Assembly (NCBI GenBank): GCA_016291185.1
Contig: JAEFAI010000033.1
Location: forward strand, 1 to 22,790
Direction: 5' to 3'
Length of the DNA stretch: 22,790 bases
Origin: Bacteroidales bacterium
Lineage (GTDB): Bacteria > Bacteroidota > Bacteroidia > Bacteroidales > UBA932
Every line of letters starts with the position of its first letter. The stretch's first letter is position 1. Below the pieces are notes generated by a model that had not been told where the DNA came from, did no database searches, and worked only from the letters and a program-made list of their open reading frames with translations. A program made the translations under genes and the position numbers. This document shows positions 5,828 to 14,289 of this stretch, piece after piece.

Positions 5828-6259
5828 TTAGGCAATCGCGATTTGGCGCGAAGCCGGGATCTGCTTGTCCGGGGTCTTCTTCGGCAGTTCGATGCCGAGA
5901 ATGCCGTTGTTCATCGTGGCCTTGATCTGTTCGACGGCGATGTTGTCGGGCAGGGTGAAGGCCTGGTGGTAGGAAGTGTAAGAGAACTCGCGGCGGAGGT
6001 AATTCTCATTCTTCTTCTCCTCTTTGTTCTCGTGCTTCTTCTCGAGGGCGATCACCAGCTCCTCGTCGTTGTCCACGCGGATCGTGAAGTCGTCCTTGGT
6101 CATGCCAGGAGCCGCAATCTCAATCTCGAAGGCCTTGTCGGTCTCCTTGATGTTGACGGCCGGGGAAGCGAACTGCTTCGCAGGCATTACGTTGAAATCG
6201 TCGAACAGGTCACCGAAAATGCTCGGAATCCAAGCTTGGTTTCTTCTTGCGGGATACAT
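5828..6259 (-). CDS. Hsp20/alpha-crystallin family small heat-shock protein
   Basis: An ATP-independent holdase chaperone that binds unfolding proteins and forms oligomers in the cytoplasm. With the start at 6259 it has 143 residues. The alpha-crystallin domain spans about residues 33-127, opening with PAVNIKETDKAFEIEIAAPG and closing with the NNGILGIELPK motif. The C-terminal tail carries an IAI anchor (I-x-I). A Met six codons earlier (6275-6277) is possible, but the later ATG has AGGAG 8 bases upstream and gives the more usual N-terminus. Such an SD-like site is rare in this window. No TAnnTTTG box is clear upstream, so a stress-specific sigma factor or activator may drive it. Confidence 0.93.
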   Translation of the reverse strand: MYPARRNQAWIPSIFGDLFDDFNVMPAKQFASPAVNIKETDKAFEIEIAAPGMTKDDFTIRVDNDEELVIALEKKHENKEEKKNENYLRREFSYTSYHQAFTLPDNIAVEQIKATMNNGILGIELPKKTPDKQIPASRQIAIA

Positions 6260-6304
6260 AATCAAATCTCCTATCATTTTAAATGTCGTTTAACTTTTTA
6301 TCAT

Positions 6305-6322
6305 CGTCCCGACCGGGGGACG
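6305..6322. repeat. Small hairpin upstream of the Hsp20 gene
   Basis: CGTCCC (6305-6310) and GGGACG (6317-6322) can pair with a 6-base loop. It lies about 45 bases upstream of the chosen Hsp20 start and may be in its 5' leader. It could be an RNA thermometer part or a chance palindrome. Confidence 0.35.
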
Positions 6323-6362
6323 CCTTACATACTTACAATTCGTAAACCACTTGCTATTTTGA

Positions 6363-6438
6363 GACATTTTGGCGCAAAAACATACTTAACACACTGGTAA
6401 TCAAGACATTTTGTCAAAAATGCTGACATTTTTTCAGC
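6363..6438. promoter_or_regulatory. Three GACATTTT boxes between the Hsp20 gene and gdhA
   Basis: GACATTTT occurs at 6363-6370, 6405-6412 and 6425-6432, spaced 42 and 20 bases. The second is in the dyad GACATTTTGTC (6405-6415) and the third in CTGACATTTTTTCAG (6423-6437). The 20-base step puts the last two on the same DNA face. They look like binding sites of one dimeric regulator, for gdhA, for the Hsp20 gene, or for both. Confidence 0.45.
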
Positions 6439-6468
6439 GAAGCATTCGGAATTATTAAAATTTTTTCT

Positions 6469-6476
6469 TACATTTG
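6469..6476 (+). promoter_or_regulatory. -7 box for the gdhA operon
   Basis: TACATTTG matches TAnnTTTG. The gdhA ATG is 28 bases downstream, so unlike many neighbours this mRNA has a short real leader. The -33 region is weak (TTCG near 6445), which would fit an activator bound at the GACATTTT boxes just upstream. Confidence 0.68.
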
Positions 6477-6504
6477 AATCCGGTTAGTTAAACTCCCATA
6501 ATAA

Positions 6505-7860
6505 ATGGACAAATTCACACAGAACTACGTCGACCGGTTCATGGATGAACTGATCGCACGCAACCCTGGCGAAAAAGAATTTCACCAGGCTGTCCGTGAG
6601 GTGGTGGAAAGTGTTGCACCTTATGTCACCTCTTATCCTCATCTGATGGATCTCAAGATCCTCGAGCGTATGGTCGAACCGGAGCGCGTCATCATGTTCC
6701 GCGTCCCCTGGACCGACGACAAGGGCGAGATCCATATCAATCGTGGCTACCGCGTCCAGATGAACAGCGCGATCGGCCCCTACAAGGGCGGTATCCGCTT
6801 CCACGCCAGCGTGAACCTCAGCATCCTGAAGTTCCTCGCTTTCGAGCAGACCTTCAAGAACTCCCTCACCACGCTCCCGATGGGTGGCGGCAAGGGTGGT
6901 TCCGACTTCAGCCCGCGTGGCAAGTCTGACGCCGAGGTGATGCGTTTCTGCCAGAGTTTCATGACCGAGCTTTCCCGCCACATCGGCCCCGACACGGACG
7001 TGCCGGCCGGTGACATCGGTGTGGGTGGCCGCGAGGTCGGCTTCCTCTTCGGCCAGTACAAGCGTCTCCGCGACGAGTTCACGGGCACGCTGACCGGCAA
7101 GGGTCTGCCCTTCGGCGGCAGCCTCCTCCGCACGGAAGCGACGGGTTATGGCGTTTGCTATTTCGCCCAGGAGATGCTCGCCACGCGTGGCGAGAGCTTC
7201 GAGGGCAAGACCGTGGTCGTGTCCGGCTCCGGCAACGTGGCCCAGTACGCCGCCCAGAAGGCCATGCGCCTGGGCGCCAAGGTGGTCACGCTCTCCGATT
7301 CCGACGGCTTTATCTACGATCCTGACGGATTCGACGAGGAGAAGCACCAGTTCGTGCTCGAACTCAAGAATATCCGCCGCGGTCGTATCAAAGAATATGT
7401 CACCAAGTATCCGAAGGCCCAGTACTTCCCGGGCGAGCGCCCCTGGCGCATCCCCTGCGACATCGCGCTCCCTTGCGCCACGCAGAACGAGATCGAGAAG
7501 GCCGACGCGGAGAACCTGGTGAAAGGCGGCTGCTGGTGCGTTGTCGAGGGTGCGAACATGCCCTCTACGCCTGAGGCCATCGCCATCTTCCAGGAGAAGA
7601 AGATGCTCTACTCGCCGGGCAAGGCGTCCAACGCCGGCGGCGTGGCGACATCCGGCCTGGAGATGACCCAGAACTCGATCCGCCAGAAGTGGACTTCCGA
7701 GGAAGTCGACGAGCACCTGCACCGTATTATGTCCGACATCCACGCTGCCTGCATCAAGTACGGCACCGAGGAGGACGGCTACATCAACTACGTCAAGGGT
7801 GCCAACCTCGCCGGCTTCATCAAGGTAGCCAACGCGATGGTGGCCCAGGGTCTGGTCTAA
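6505..7860 (+). CDS. gdhA: Glutamate dehydrogenase, hexameric NADP-type
   Basis: GdhA interconverts 2-oxoglutarate plus ammonia and glutamate; in Bacteroidales it is a main route of ammonia assimilation. The 451 residues match the ~450 of hexameric bacterial enzymes. Substrate-site residues are visible: K94 in GPYKGGIRFH, K130 in PMGGGKGGSDF, and D170 in VPAGDIGVGGRE. The nucleotide-binding loop GSGNVAQ lies at 241-247. Coenzyme preference for NADP is inferred from overall likeness, not proven. A 980-residue protein starts 9 bases after the stop, in the same direction, followed by a DUF1460 gene with overlapping codons, so gdhA heads a three-gene operon. Confidence 0.96.
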   Translation: MDKFTQNYVDRFMDELIARNPGEKEFHQAVREVVESVAPYVTSYPHLMDLKILERMVEPERVIMFRVPWTDDKGEIHINRGYRVQMNSAIGPYKGGIRFHASVNLSILKFLAFEQTFKNSLTTLPMGGGKGGSDFSPRGKSDAEVMRFCQSFMTELSRHIGPDTDVPAGDIGVGGREVGFLFGQYKRLRDEFTGTLTGKGLPFGGSLLRTEATGYGVCYFAQEMLATRGESFEGKTVVVSGSGNVAQYAAQKAMRLGAKVVTLSDSDGFIYDPDGFDEEKHQFVLELKNIRRGRIKEYVTKYPKAQYFPGERPWRIPCDIALPCATQNEIEKADAENLVKGGCWCVVEGANMPSTPEAIAIFQEKKMLYSPGKASNAGGVATSGLEMTQNSIRQKWTSEEVDEHLHRIMSDIHAACIKYGTEEDGYINYVKGANLAGFIKVANAMVAQGLV

Positions 7861-7869
7861 ATCGTCTCT

Positions 7870-10812
7870 ATGAGCAATAACACGGACTACACACAATTAA
7901 TGGCCAGGAGGATTCGCCGAATCCTCCTGGTTTGTAACAATTATGACAGTTTCTCCCTGGAGGAGGACGGACACATCGAAGCCCTGATCACAAAGGAGTA
8001 CTCGGATCTGAACTTGAGCAATCCGCCCGCCATCGTGCGGGCCGAATCTACGCTCGAGGCGCTCGAGATCCTGAAGGGCGGGGAGGGGTTTGACCTTATC
8101 ATCACGATGTACAACGTCGGCAAGCTCGACGTTTTCTCCTTCTCGGTGGAAGCGAAGCAGCTCGCGCCGGACACCCCGATCGTCCTGCTGTCTTCGTTCT
8201 CCCGGGAGATCTATCGCAAGATCGCGGAATGCGACCACGCCGGCATCGACTATGTGTTCTGCTGGAACAACAGCACCGACGTGCTCATCGCCATCATCAA
8301 GCTCCTGGAGGACAAGCTCAATGCCGAGCATGACTGCCTGGAGATGGGCGCCCGCGTGATCCTGCTGGTGGAAGACTCCGTCCGTTATTACTCGACCTAT
8401 CTGCCGTTGCTGTACCGCCTCGTGCTGCAGCAGAACAGCGAGGCGGTGCGCGACGCGCTCAACGAGGAGCAGCAGTTCCTGCGCAAGCGCGCGCGGCCGA
8501 AGATTCTCATGGCCACGTGTTACGACGAGGCCTACGATTATTATCAGAAGTATAAATCCAACGTCATCGGCATCATTTCCGACATCGGCTTCGTCCTGCA
8601 CAAGGGCGACAAACCGGAACAGGAGAAGATCGATGCAGGTATTGATCTCTGCCGCATGGTGCGGCAGGAGGATCCGATGCTTCCGTTCCTGATGCAGTCC
8701 TCGCAGGAGAGCATGCGCGCCGTGGCCGAACAGCTCGGCGTAGGCTTCGTGCACAAGCGCTCCAAGACCCTCACGCAGGAGGTGTCGGACTACATCGGCC
8801 GCGAATTCGGCTTCGGCGACTTCGTGGTCACGGATCCCGACACCGGCCGTGTCACGGCGCGCGCCCGCAATCTCTACGAGTTCGAGCAGGTCGTGGCGGG
8901 CATGTCCGACCGGGCGCTGCGCTTCCTCGCGGACAAGAATTACATCTCCCGCTGGCTCTACGGCCGCGGTATTTTCCAGATCGGCGACCTGTTCCGTCCG
9001 ATCCGTATCCATTCCGACGAAGACGTCGCCCACGTGCGTGAAATGAATCTCCGCATGATCCGCGACTACCGCATCAGCCAGGGCCTCGGTGTCGTGGCGC
9101 TCTTCGAGCCGGACACCTACAACGACGCCATCTGGTTCGCCCGCATCGGCTCAGGCTCCCTGGGCGGCAAGGCGCGCGGCCTGGCGTTCCTGAACCACAT
9201 TCTCCAGAAATACGACCTCTACGACAAGTGGGAAGACGTGCGCGTGCTCGTGCCGCGTACGCTTGTGATCACCACCGAATACTTCGACCGTTTCATCCGT
9301 GAGAACGGCCTGAAATACGTCATCAATTCCGACCTGTCGGACGCCGAGATCCTCTCGGAATTCGTGGCTTCGACCCTGCCGCAAGAGCTGACGGATGCGC
9401 TGCGCGTGTTCATCAGAAACGTGCGCAAGCCGCTGGCCGTCCGCTCGTCGTCGAAGCTGGAAGATTCTTACTATCAGCCGTTTGCTGGGGTCTATTCGAC
9501 CTATATGATCCCGCACACGGAGAACGAGGACCAGCAGCTCCGCCTGCTCTCCAAGGCCATCAAGAGCGTCTATGCGTCCGTGTATTTCGCCTCGTCGAGA
9601 GGCTACATCACGGCCACGGCCAACGTGCTCTCCGAGGAGAAGATGGCCATTGTGCTGCAGGAGATCTGCGGCAGTGAGGACCGGGGCTATTACTTCCCGA
9701 CCTTCTCGGGCGTGGCCCGCTCGGTCAATTTCTACCCGATCGGCTACGAGGCGCCGGAGGACGGTGTCGCCAAAGTCGCCCTCGGCCTGGGCAAGGCCGT
9801 CGTGGATGGCGACCAGGTGCTCCGCTTCTCGCCGAAATACCCGCGCAACGTCCTGCAGACCTCTACGCCCGAGTTGGTGATGACGGAGACGCAGCAGGCG
9901 ATGTATGCGCTTGACCTGCAGCCGGATAAGTTCAAGACCAGCGTCGATGATGCGGTCAACCTGGACCGCATTCCCGTCACGGACTGCGATGCGTTCCGCA
10001 ACTTCTCCCGCGTGGTCTCCACCTATGACTACGAGAATCAGCGCATGGTGGATTCGCCGGCTCCCGCCGGCCCGAAATTCGTCACCTTCGCGCACATCCT
10101 CAAATACAACACCTTCCCGCTCGCGGACATCCTGAACGAGCTGCTGGACATCACGCAGAAGGAGGTGAAGTGTGGCGTCGAGATCGAATTCGCCGCCAAC
10201 CTGGACGTGGGCCCCGACAGCCCTGCCATCTTCAATGTGCTGCAGGTGCGGCCCATTTCCGCCGACGGCCTGGACGCCGAGGTGGACTGGAACGACATCG
10301 ACACGGACGGCGCGCTGGTCAGCTCCGGCAGCGCCATCGGCCCGGGCTGGATCCAGGGCGTACACGACATCGTGTACCTCAAGGAGGCGGCCTTCGACGT
10401 GCTGAAGACGCGTGAGATGGCCACCGAGCTGAAGACGCTCAACGCGCAGATGCGCCAGGAAGGACGCAACTACGTCCTGGTCGGCTACGGCCGCTGGGGC
10501 TCCAGTATCCCGTCGCTGGGCGTGCCGGTGCAGTGGAGCGACATCTCCGAGGCGCGCGCCATCGTGGAATGCTGCCTGGAGAATTTCCGCGTGGATCCCA
10601 GCCAGGGCACGCATTTCTTCCAGAACATGACCTCGTTCAATGCGGGCTATGTCAATGTGAATCCATACGCCCGCGAGGGCGAATGCTTCGACGCGGCGCG
10701 TCTGGATGCCATGCCGGCTGCCTTCGAGACGGAGTACCTGCGCCAGGTCCATTTCGAGGAAGAGTTGAAGATCTGCATCGACGGCCGCAGCGGCAAAGCC
10801 CTGATAAAATGA
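7870..10812 (+). CDS. Receiver-like / PEP-pyruvate-binding domain protein (PEP synthase N-domain-like)
   Basis: A 980-residue cytoplasmic protein. Residues ~15-150 look like a response-regulator receiver lacking the acidic pair (NN at 23-24) and the phospho-acceptor Asp, so a pseudo-receiver. Residues ~160-310 form a second receiver-like unit with VEDS (167-170), D238 in ISDIGF and a Lys in VHKRSK, so it may be phosphorylated. Residues ~425-800 match the nucleotide-binding domain of PEP synthase/PPDK: GSLGGKARG (429-437), AVRSSSKLEDS (523-533), and the closing EIEF...LQVRP (771-795). The swivelling phospho-His domain and PEP-binding barrel are absent. About 180 residues after the ATP-grasp part, including VGYGRWGSS (871-879), have no function I recognise. 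Co-transcription with gdhA suggests a role in nitrogen/carbon balance; the reaction is unknown. Confidence 0.85.
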   Translation: MSNNTDYTQLMARRIRRILLVCNNYDSFSLEEDGHIEALITKEYSDLNLSNPPAIVRAESTLEALEILKGGEGFDLIITMYNVGKLDVFSFSVEAKQLAPDTPIVLLSSFSREIYRKIAECDHAGIDYVFCWNNSTDVLIAIIKLLEDKLNAEHDCLEMGARVILLVEDSVRYYSTYLPLLYRLVLQQNSEAVRDALNEEQQFLRKRARPKILMATCYDEAYDYYQKYKSNVIGIISDIGFVLHKGDKPEQEKIDAGIDLCRMVRQEDPMLPFLMQSSQESMRAVAEQLGVGFVHKRSKTLTQEVSDYIGREFGFGDFVVTDPDTGRVTARARNLYEFEQVVAGMSDRALRFLADKNYISRWLYGRGIFQIGDLFRPIRIHSDEDVAHVREMNLRMIRDYRISQGLGVVALFEPDTYNDAIWFARIGSGSLGGKARGLAFLNHILQKYDLYDKWEDVRVLVPRTLVITTEYFDRFIRENGLKYVINSDLSDAEILSEFVASTLPQELTDALRVFIRNVRKPLAVRSSSKLEDSYYQPFAGVYSTYMIPHTENEDQQLRLLSKAIKSVYASVYFASSRGYITATANVLSEEKMAIVLQEICGSEDRGYYFPTFSGVARSVNFYPIGYEAPEDGVAKVALGLGKAVVDGDQVLRFSPKYPRNVLQTSTPELVMTETQQAMYALDLQPDKFKTSVDDAVNLDRIPVTDCDAFRNFSRVVSTYDYENQRMVDSPAPAGPKFVTFAHILKYNTFPLADILNELLDITQKEVKCGVEIEFAANLDVGPDSPAIFNVLQVRPISADGLDAEVDWNDIDTDGALVSSGSAIGPGWIQGVHDIVYLKEAAFDVLKTREMATELKTLNAQMRQEGRNYVLVGYGRWGSSIPSLGVPVQWSDISEARAIVECCLENFRVDPSQGTHFFQNMTSFNAGYVNVNPYAREGECFDAARLDAMPAAFETEYLRQVHFEEELKICIDGRSGKALIK

Positions 10813-11672
10813 GAAAACTTGTCATCGTCGTATGCCTGTTCCTAACGTCCCTTTTCGCAGGGGCGCAGGACTACGCGTCCACGGCCGACGACATCGCGCT
10901 CGGCAAAGTGGTGCTGGAGCGCCTCGCCGCCGCCCCGCGGCAGGACCCCGGCGCACAGATGATCCTCGCGGCGAAAGCCCTGCTGGGCCAGCCCTACGAG
11001 GCTGCCACGCAGGAGGGCAGGGAAGAGCGCCTGCGCATCTACCTGACCCGCACGGACTGCATCCTCTTTGCCGAGACCTGCCTGGGCCTTGTGCGGGCGG
11101 TAGAGCGCTGCGGCGCGCAGGCAAGCTTCGAGGACCTGGCCGCCAGCCTGCTGCAGTCCCGCTACCGGGACGGTGTCGTGGATGGCTACTCTTCACGCCT
11201 GCACTACACGACGGAGTGGATCCGCCAGGGTGAGGCGAACGGGTTGTTCGACGACCTCTCCGACGATCTGGGCGGCGTGCAGGATGCACGCCCGATCCGC
11301 TTCATGACGCAGCACCCCGACAGCTATGCGCCCCTGACCGGGGAATCGCAGTACGCCAAGGACAACCGTCGCGCGATTCGTGCCGTCGAAGAGCGCCTGG
11401 ACGGTATGACTCGCTACTATATTCCACGGGACAAACTGGCCGCCGTAGAAGGCAAGATCCAGAACGGCGACATCCTCTGCTTCGCCACCTCCATCGAAGG
11501 GCTGGACTATTCGCACGTAGTGATCGCGTACCGGGAGCATCCCGGCGACGCGCTGGGCTTCATCCATGCCTCCACGGCGGCGAAAAAGGTCGTCATCGAG
11601 CCGCGAACGCTCGCTGCCTACCTGAAGGCGAATCCCAAAATCCTGGGCGTCAGCGTGCTGCGCGTCCGCTGA
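10809..11672 (+). CDS. Secreted DUF1460 protein, N-acetylmuramoyl-L-alanine amidase-like
   Basis: A 287-residue exported protein. MRKLVIVVCLFLTSLFAGAQ is a signal peptide with cleavage likely after residue 20. The mature part matches DUF1460, an NlpC/P60-like cysteine hydrolase family thought to act on peptidoglycan or muropeptides in the periplasm. The likely catalytic Cys is C84 in TRTDCILFAET, with H236 in DYSHVVIAY; HAST (from 253) is also typical. The chosen ATG overlaps the previous stop codon as ATGA, which implies translational coupling to the receiver/PEP-binding protein. A strong terminator begins 6 bases after the stop, so it is the last gene of the gdhA operon. Why a cell-wall enzyme is coupled to gdhA is not evident. 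Confidence 0.85.
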   Translation: MRKLVIVVCLFLTSLFAGAQDYASTADDIALGKVVLERLAAAPRQDPGAQMILAAKALLGQPYEAATQEGREERLRIYLTRTDCILFAETCLGLVRAVERCGAQASFEDLAASLLQSRYRDGVVDGYSSRLHYTTEWIRQGEANGLFDDLSDDLGGVQDARPIRFMTQHPDSYAPLTGESQYAKDNRRAIRAVEERLDGMTRYYIPRDKLAAVEGKIQNGDILCFATSIEGLDYSHVVIAYREHPGDALGFIHASTAAKKVVIEPRTLAAYLKANPKILGVSVLRVR

Positions 11673-11677
11673 TTTTT

Positions 11678-11701
11678 CGGCACGCGCGTGCCGTTTTTTT
11701 T
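11678..11701 (+). terminator. Terminator of the gdhA operon
   Basis: The perfect palindrome CGGCACGCGCGTGCCG (11678-11693) is followed by eight T residues (11694-11701). It begins 6 bases after the DUF1460 stop and ends 3 bases before the -7 box of pgeF, so the terminator fills the place where a -33 element would lie. Confidence 0.9.
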
Positions 11702-11703
11702 CG

Positions 11704-11711
11704 TATATTTG
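11704..11711 (+). promoter_or_regulatory. -7 box for pgeF
   Basis: TATATTTG is a full TAnnTTTG match, 8 bases before the ATG at 11720. The region upstream is the gdhA-operon terminator, and no TTTG lies at the usual spacing. The predicted transcript starts at or almost at the start codon. Confidence 0.72.
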
Positions 11712-11719
11712 TGCTCGCT

Positions 11720-12403
11720 ATGGCAGCAGAAAACGAACTTCTCCAGTATGATCTCGGTCCGGGTGTGGAAGCTTTTTCCACCCGTCGCTCTTGCGAGCTC
11801 CCGTATCCGGTGGTGCAAAGCCATCAGGTTCATGGCGTTCGCGTGGCCGTCGTGGACCGGCCGGACCTGACGCGGGAGGATCTGGAAGGCGTCGATGCCT
11901 TGGTGACGGCCCTGCCGGGCTGCGCCATTGGCGTGCGGACGGCGGACTGCGTGCCCATTCTGCTGTACGATCCGCAGCGCCGGGTCGTCGCGGCCATCCA
12001 TTCCGGCTGGAAGGGAACGGTGCAGCGCATTTCCCAGAAGACGCTGTTCCTGATGAAGCAGGAGTTCGGCTGCCGCCCGGAGGATATCCGGGCCGCTCTC
12101 GGTCCTGCCATCGGTCCGGCGAGTTTCCAGGTAGGCGAGGAGGTTGTGCAGTTCTTCAAGGAGCAGAATTTCCCGCTGGACGACATCTGGACCTTCCGTC
12201 CCGGCCATAGCGACGTTCCCATGGCGGACGGACACCACATCGACCTCTTCAAAGCCAATCGCTGGCTGCTGGAAGAAACAGGCGTCCCCGCCGCCTGTAT
12301 CCAGGTTGCGGGGATCGATACCTATACGGATCCTACCTTCTTCTCCGCCCGTAACGAGGGCTTGGATTGCGGCCGCACCATCTCTTTTATCAAGCTGGTC
12401 TAA
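11720..12403 (+). CDS. pgeF: Peptidoglycan editing factor / multicopper-polyphenol-oxidase-like (YfiH family)
   Basis: A 227-residue cytoplasmic protein of the DUF152 (YfiH, LACC1-like) family. In E. coli PgeF keeps wrong UDP-MurNAc-L-Ser precursors out of peptidoglycan; other members act as purine nucleoside phosphorylases. The zinc-site residues are clear: H38 in QSHQVHG, C77 in TADCVPI, and H94 in AIHSGWKGT. The end GLDCGRTISFI is also typical. An in-frame GTG at 11711 lies inside the -7 box, so the ATG at 11720 is the better start. The gene is monocistronic and converges on purU with only 15 bases between stops. The family is certain; which of the two reported activities applies cannot be told. 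Confidence 0.9.
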   Translation: MAAENELLQYDLGPGVEAFSTRRSCELPYPVVQSHQVHGVRVAVVDRPDLTREDLEGVDALVTALPGCAIGVRTADCVPILLYDPQRRVVAAIHSGWKGTVQRISQKTLFLMKQEFGCRPEDIRAALGPAIGPASFQVGEEVVQFFKEQNFPLDDIWTFRPGHSDVPMADGHHIDLFKANRWLLEETGVPAACIQVAGIDTYTDPTFFSARNEGLDCGRTISFIKLV

Positions 12404-12418
12404 ACGGCCGCGCTTCCT

Positions 12419-13285
12419 TTAACCGAAGACGATCGTCCTGTTTTTGTAGGTCAGGATCTTGCGTTCAATGTGTTTGGTGACGGCCCGGCTGAGCACGATC
12501 TTCTCCAGGTCGCGCCCCTTCAGCACCAGGCTGTCGGGGGTGTCCTTGTGCGTGATGCGCACGACGTCCTGCTCGATGATCGGGCCGGCGTCCAGCTCGC
12601 GCGTGACGTAGTGGCTCGTGGCGCCGATGATCTTGACGCCGCGCTCATAGGCCTGGTGGTAGGGCTTTGCCCCCACGAAGGCCGGCAGGAAGGAGTGGTG
12701 GATGTTGATGATGTGGTGCGGGTACTCCGCGATCATCTCGTCGCTGATCACCTGCATGTAGCGGGCGAGCACGATGAAATTGATCTTCTCCTTGTGCAGG
12801 AGCTCCATTTCCGCCTGCTCCACCTCGGCGCGGTTGGACTTGTCCGGGGCGATGCTCCACACGTAGAAGGGGATCCCGAACTGGTTGGCCACGAAGCGCA
12901 GGTCCTCGTGGTTGCTGACGATGCAGGGGATGTCCACGTCCCACTCGCCCGCACGGTAGCGGGCGAGCAGATCGTAGAGACAGTGGCTCATCTTGCTCAC
13001 GAAAATGGCCATGCGCGGCCGTTCGTCGCTGAAGAAGATGCTGGACACCATGCCGTAGCGCTCGGCAAACAGCTCGTCGATGACTTCCTTGATGTGTTCG
13101 CGCGGGATGAAGAATCCCTTGAGTTCCCACTCGATACGCATGAAGAGGTGCCCTTCGATGGTATCCACATACTGGTCGATATAGACGATGTTGCCGTGGT
13201 TGCGGGTGATGAAGCCCGTCACGTCCGTAATGATGCCCTGCTTATCCGGACAATGCAGCAGGATAATTGCTTTTCCGTCCGTCAT
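12419..13285 (-). CDS. purU: Formyltetrahydrofolate deformylase
   Basis: PurU hydrolyses 10-formyl-THF to THF and formate, balancing one-carbon pools and supplying formate for purine synthesis where PurT is used. The protein has 288 residues, the family length. An ACT domain covers about residues 4-85. The formyl-transferase fold follows, with the catalytic triad N194 and H196 in INIHHSFLPAF and D232 in ELDAGPIIEQ. Its ATG shares one base with the asd stop (TAATG), so it is the fifth gene of the thrA-thrB-thrC-asd-purU unit and translationally coupled. Placement in a threonine operon is unusual. No clear terminator follows; its stop faces that of pgeF. Confidence 0.95.
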   Translation of the reverse strand: MTDGKAIILLHCPDKQGIITDVTGFITRNHGNIVYIDQYVDTIEGHLFMRIEWELKGFFIPREHIKEVIDELFAERYGMVSSIFFSDERPRMAIFVSKMSHCLYDLLARYRAGEWDVDIPCIVSNHEDLRFVANQFGIPFYVWSIAPDKSNRAEVEQAEMELLHKEKINFIVLARYMQVISDEMIAEYPHHIINIHHSFLPAFVGAKPYHQAYERGVKIIGATSHYVTRELDAGPIIEQDVVRITHKDTPDSLVLKGRDLEKIVLSRAVTKHIERKILTYKNRTIVFG

Positions 13286-14286
13286 TATTTCTTGGAAATC
13301 AGATACTCTGCAATCTGGACCGCGTTAAGCGCTGCGCCCTTCTTGATCTGGTCGCCGGAGAGCCAGAGGGTGATGCCGTTGTCGTTGGCGAGGTCCTTGC
13401 GGACACGGCCCACATAGACGTCGTCCTTGCCGCCGGTGAACAGCGGCATCGGGTAGGTCTGCGTGGACGGATCGTCCTGCAGGGTGACGCCCGGCGCGGC
13501 GGCGATGGCGGCCTGCACCTGCTCGACGCTCAGCGGCTTCTCGGTCTCGATCCACACGGCCTCGGAGTGGGAGCGCAGCGAGGAGATGCGCACGCACATC
13601 GCGCTGCAGCGCACGTCGGAGTGGAGGATCTTGCGCGTCTCGTTGAACATCTTCATTTCCTCCTTGGTGTAGCCGTTGTCCTGGAAGACGTCGATCTGCG
13701 GGATGACGTTATAGGCGAGCTGATAAGCGAACTTCTTGACCGTCACGGGCTTGCCCTCGACAATCTCCTTGTACTGCTGCTGCAGCTCGGCCATGGCCTG
13801 GGCGCCGGCGCCGGAGGCGGACTGGTAGCTGGCCACGTGGATGCGGGTGATGTGGGAGAGCGCCTCGATCGGCTTGAGCACCACGACCATCATGATGGTG
13901 GTACAGTTCGGGTTGGCAATGATGCCGCGCGGGCGCACGAGGGCGTCTTCGGCGTTGCACTCAGGCACCACGAGAGGCACGTCAGCGTCCATACGGAAGG
14001 CGCTGGAGTTGTCGATCATCACGGCGCCGTGCTTGGTGATAGTCTCGGCGAATTCCTTGGAAGTGGAGGCGCCGGCCGACACGAAGGCGTAGTCCACGCC
14101 CTTGAAGTCGTCGTTGTGCTGGAGAAGCTTCACTTCATATTCCTTCCCGCGGAAGGTGTACTTGCTGCCGGCGCTCCGGGGAGAGCCGAAGAGCACGAGT
14201 TCGTCAATGGGGAAATTGCGTTCGTCGAGGACCCGCAGGAACTCCTGTCCCACGGCTCCGCTTGCACCTACGATAGCTACTTTCAT
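13285..14286 (-). CDS. asd: Aspartate-semialdehyde dehydrogenase
   Basis: Asd reduces aspartyl phosphate to aspartate semialdehyde, the branch point to lysine/diaminopimelate and to threonine/methionine. The 333-residue length is typical. The NADP-binding GASGAVG is at 7-13, the catalytic Cys is C128 in ANPNCTT, the substrate loop YQSASGAG is at 154-161, and the active-site His is in the LRSHSEA stretch. It begins 3 bases after the thrC stop and overlaps purU by one base. With thrA upstream it completes aspartate to threonine in one operon. Confidence 0.97.
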   Translation of the reverse strand: MKVAIVGASGAVGQEFLRVLDERNFPIDELVLFGSPRSAGSKYTFRGKEYEVKLLQHNDDFKGVDYAFVSAGASTSKEFAETITKHGAVMIDNSSAFRMDADVPLVVPECNAEDALVRPRGIIANPNCTTIMMVVVLKPIEALSHITRIHVASYQSASGAGAQAMAELQQQYKEIVEGKPVTVKKFAYQLAYNVIPQIDVFQDNGYTKEEMKMFNETRKILHSDVRCSAMCVRISSLRSHSEAVWIETEKPLSVEQVQAAIAAAPGVTLQDDPSTQTYPMPLFTGGKDDVYVGRVRKDLANDNGITLWLSGDQIKKGAALNAVQIAEYLISKK

Positions 14287-14289
14287 AAC

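Noticed and set aside
6371..6395. Possible sigma-54 promoter for the Hsp20 gene (TTAAGTATGTTTTTGC on the minus strand).
   Set aside because: The -12 GC is present but the required GG ten bases upstream is not.
12404..12418. A terminator between the convergent pgeF and purU genes.
   Set aside because: The 15-base gap has no stem with a T-tract; GGCCG-type short palindromes nearby do not make a convincing hairpin.
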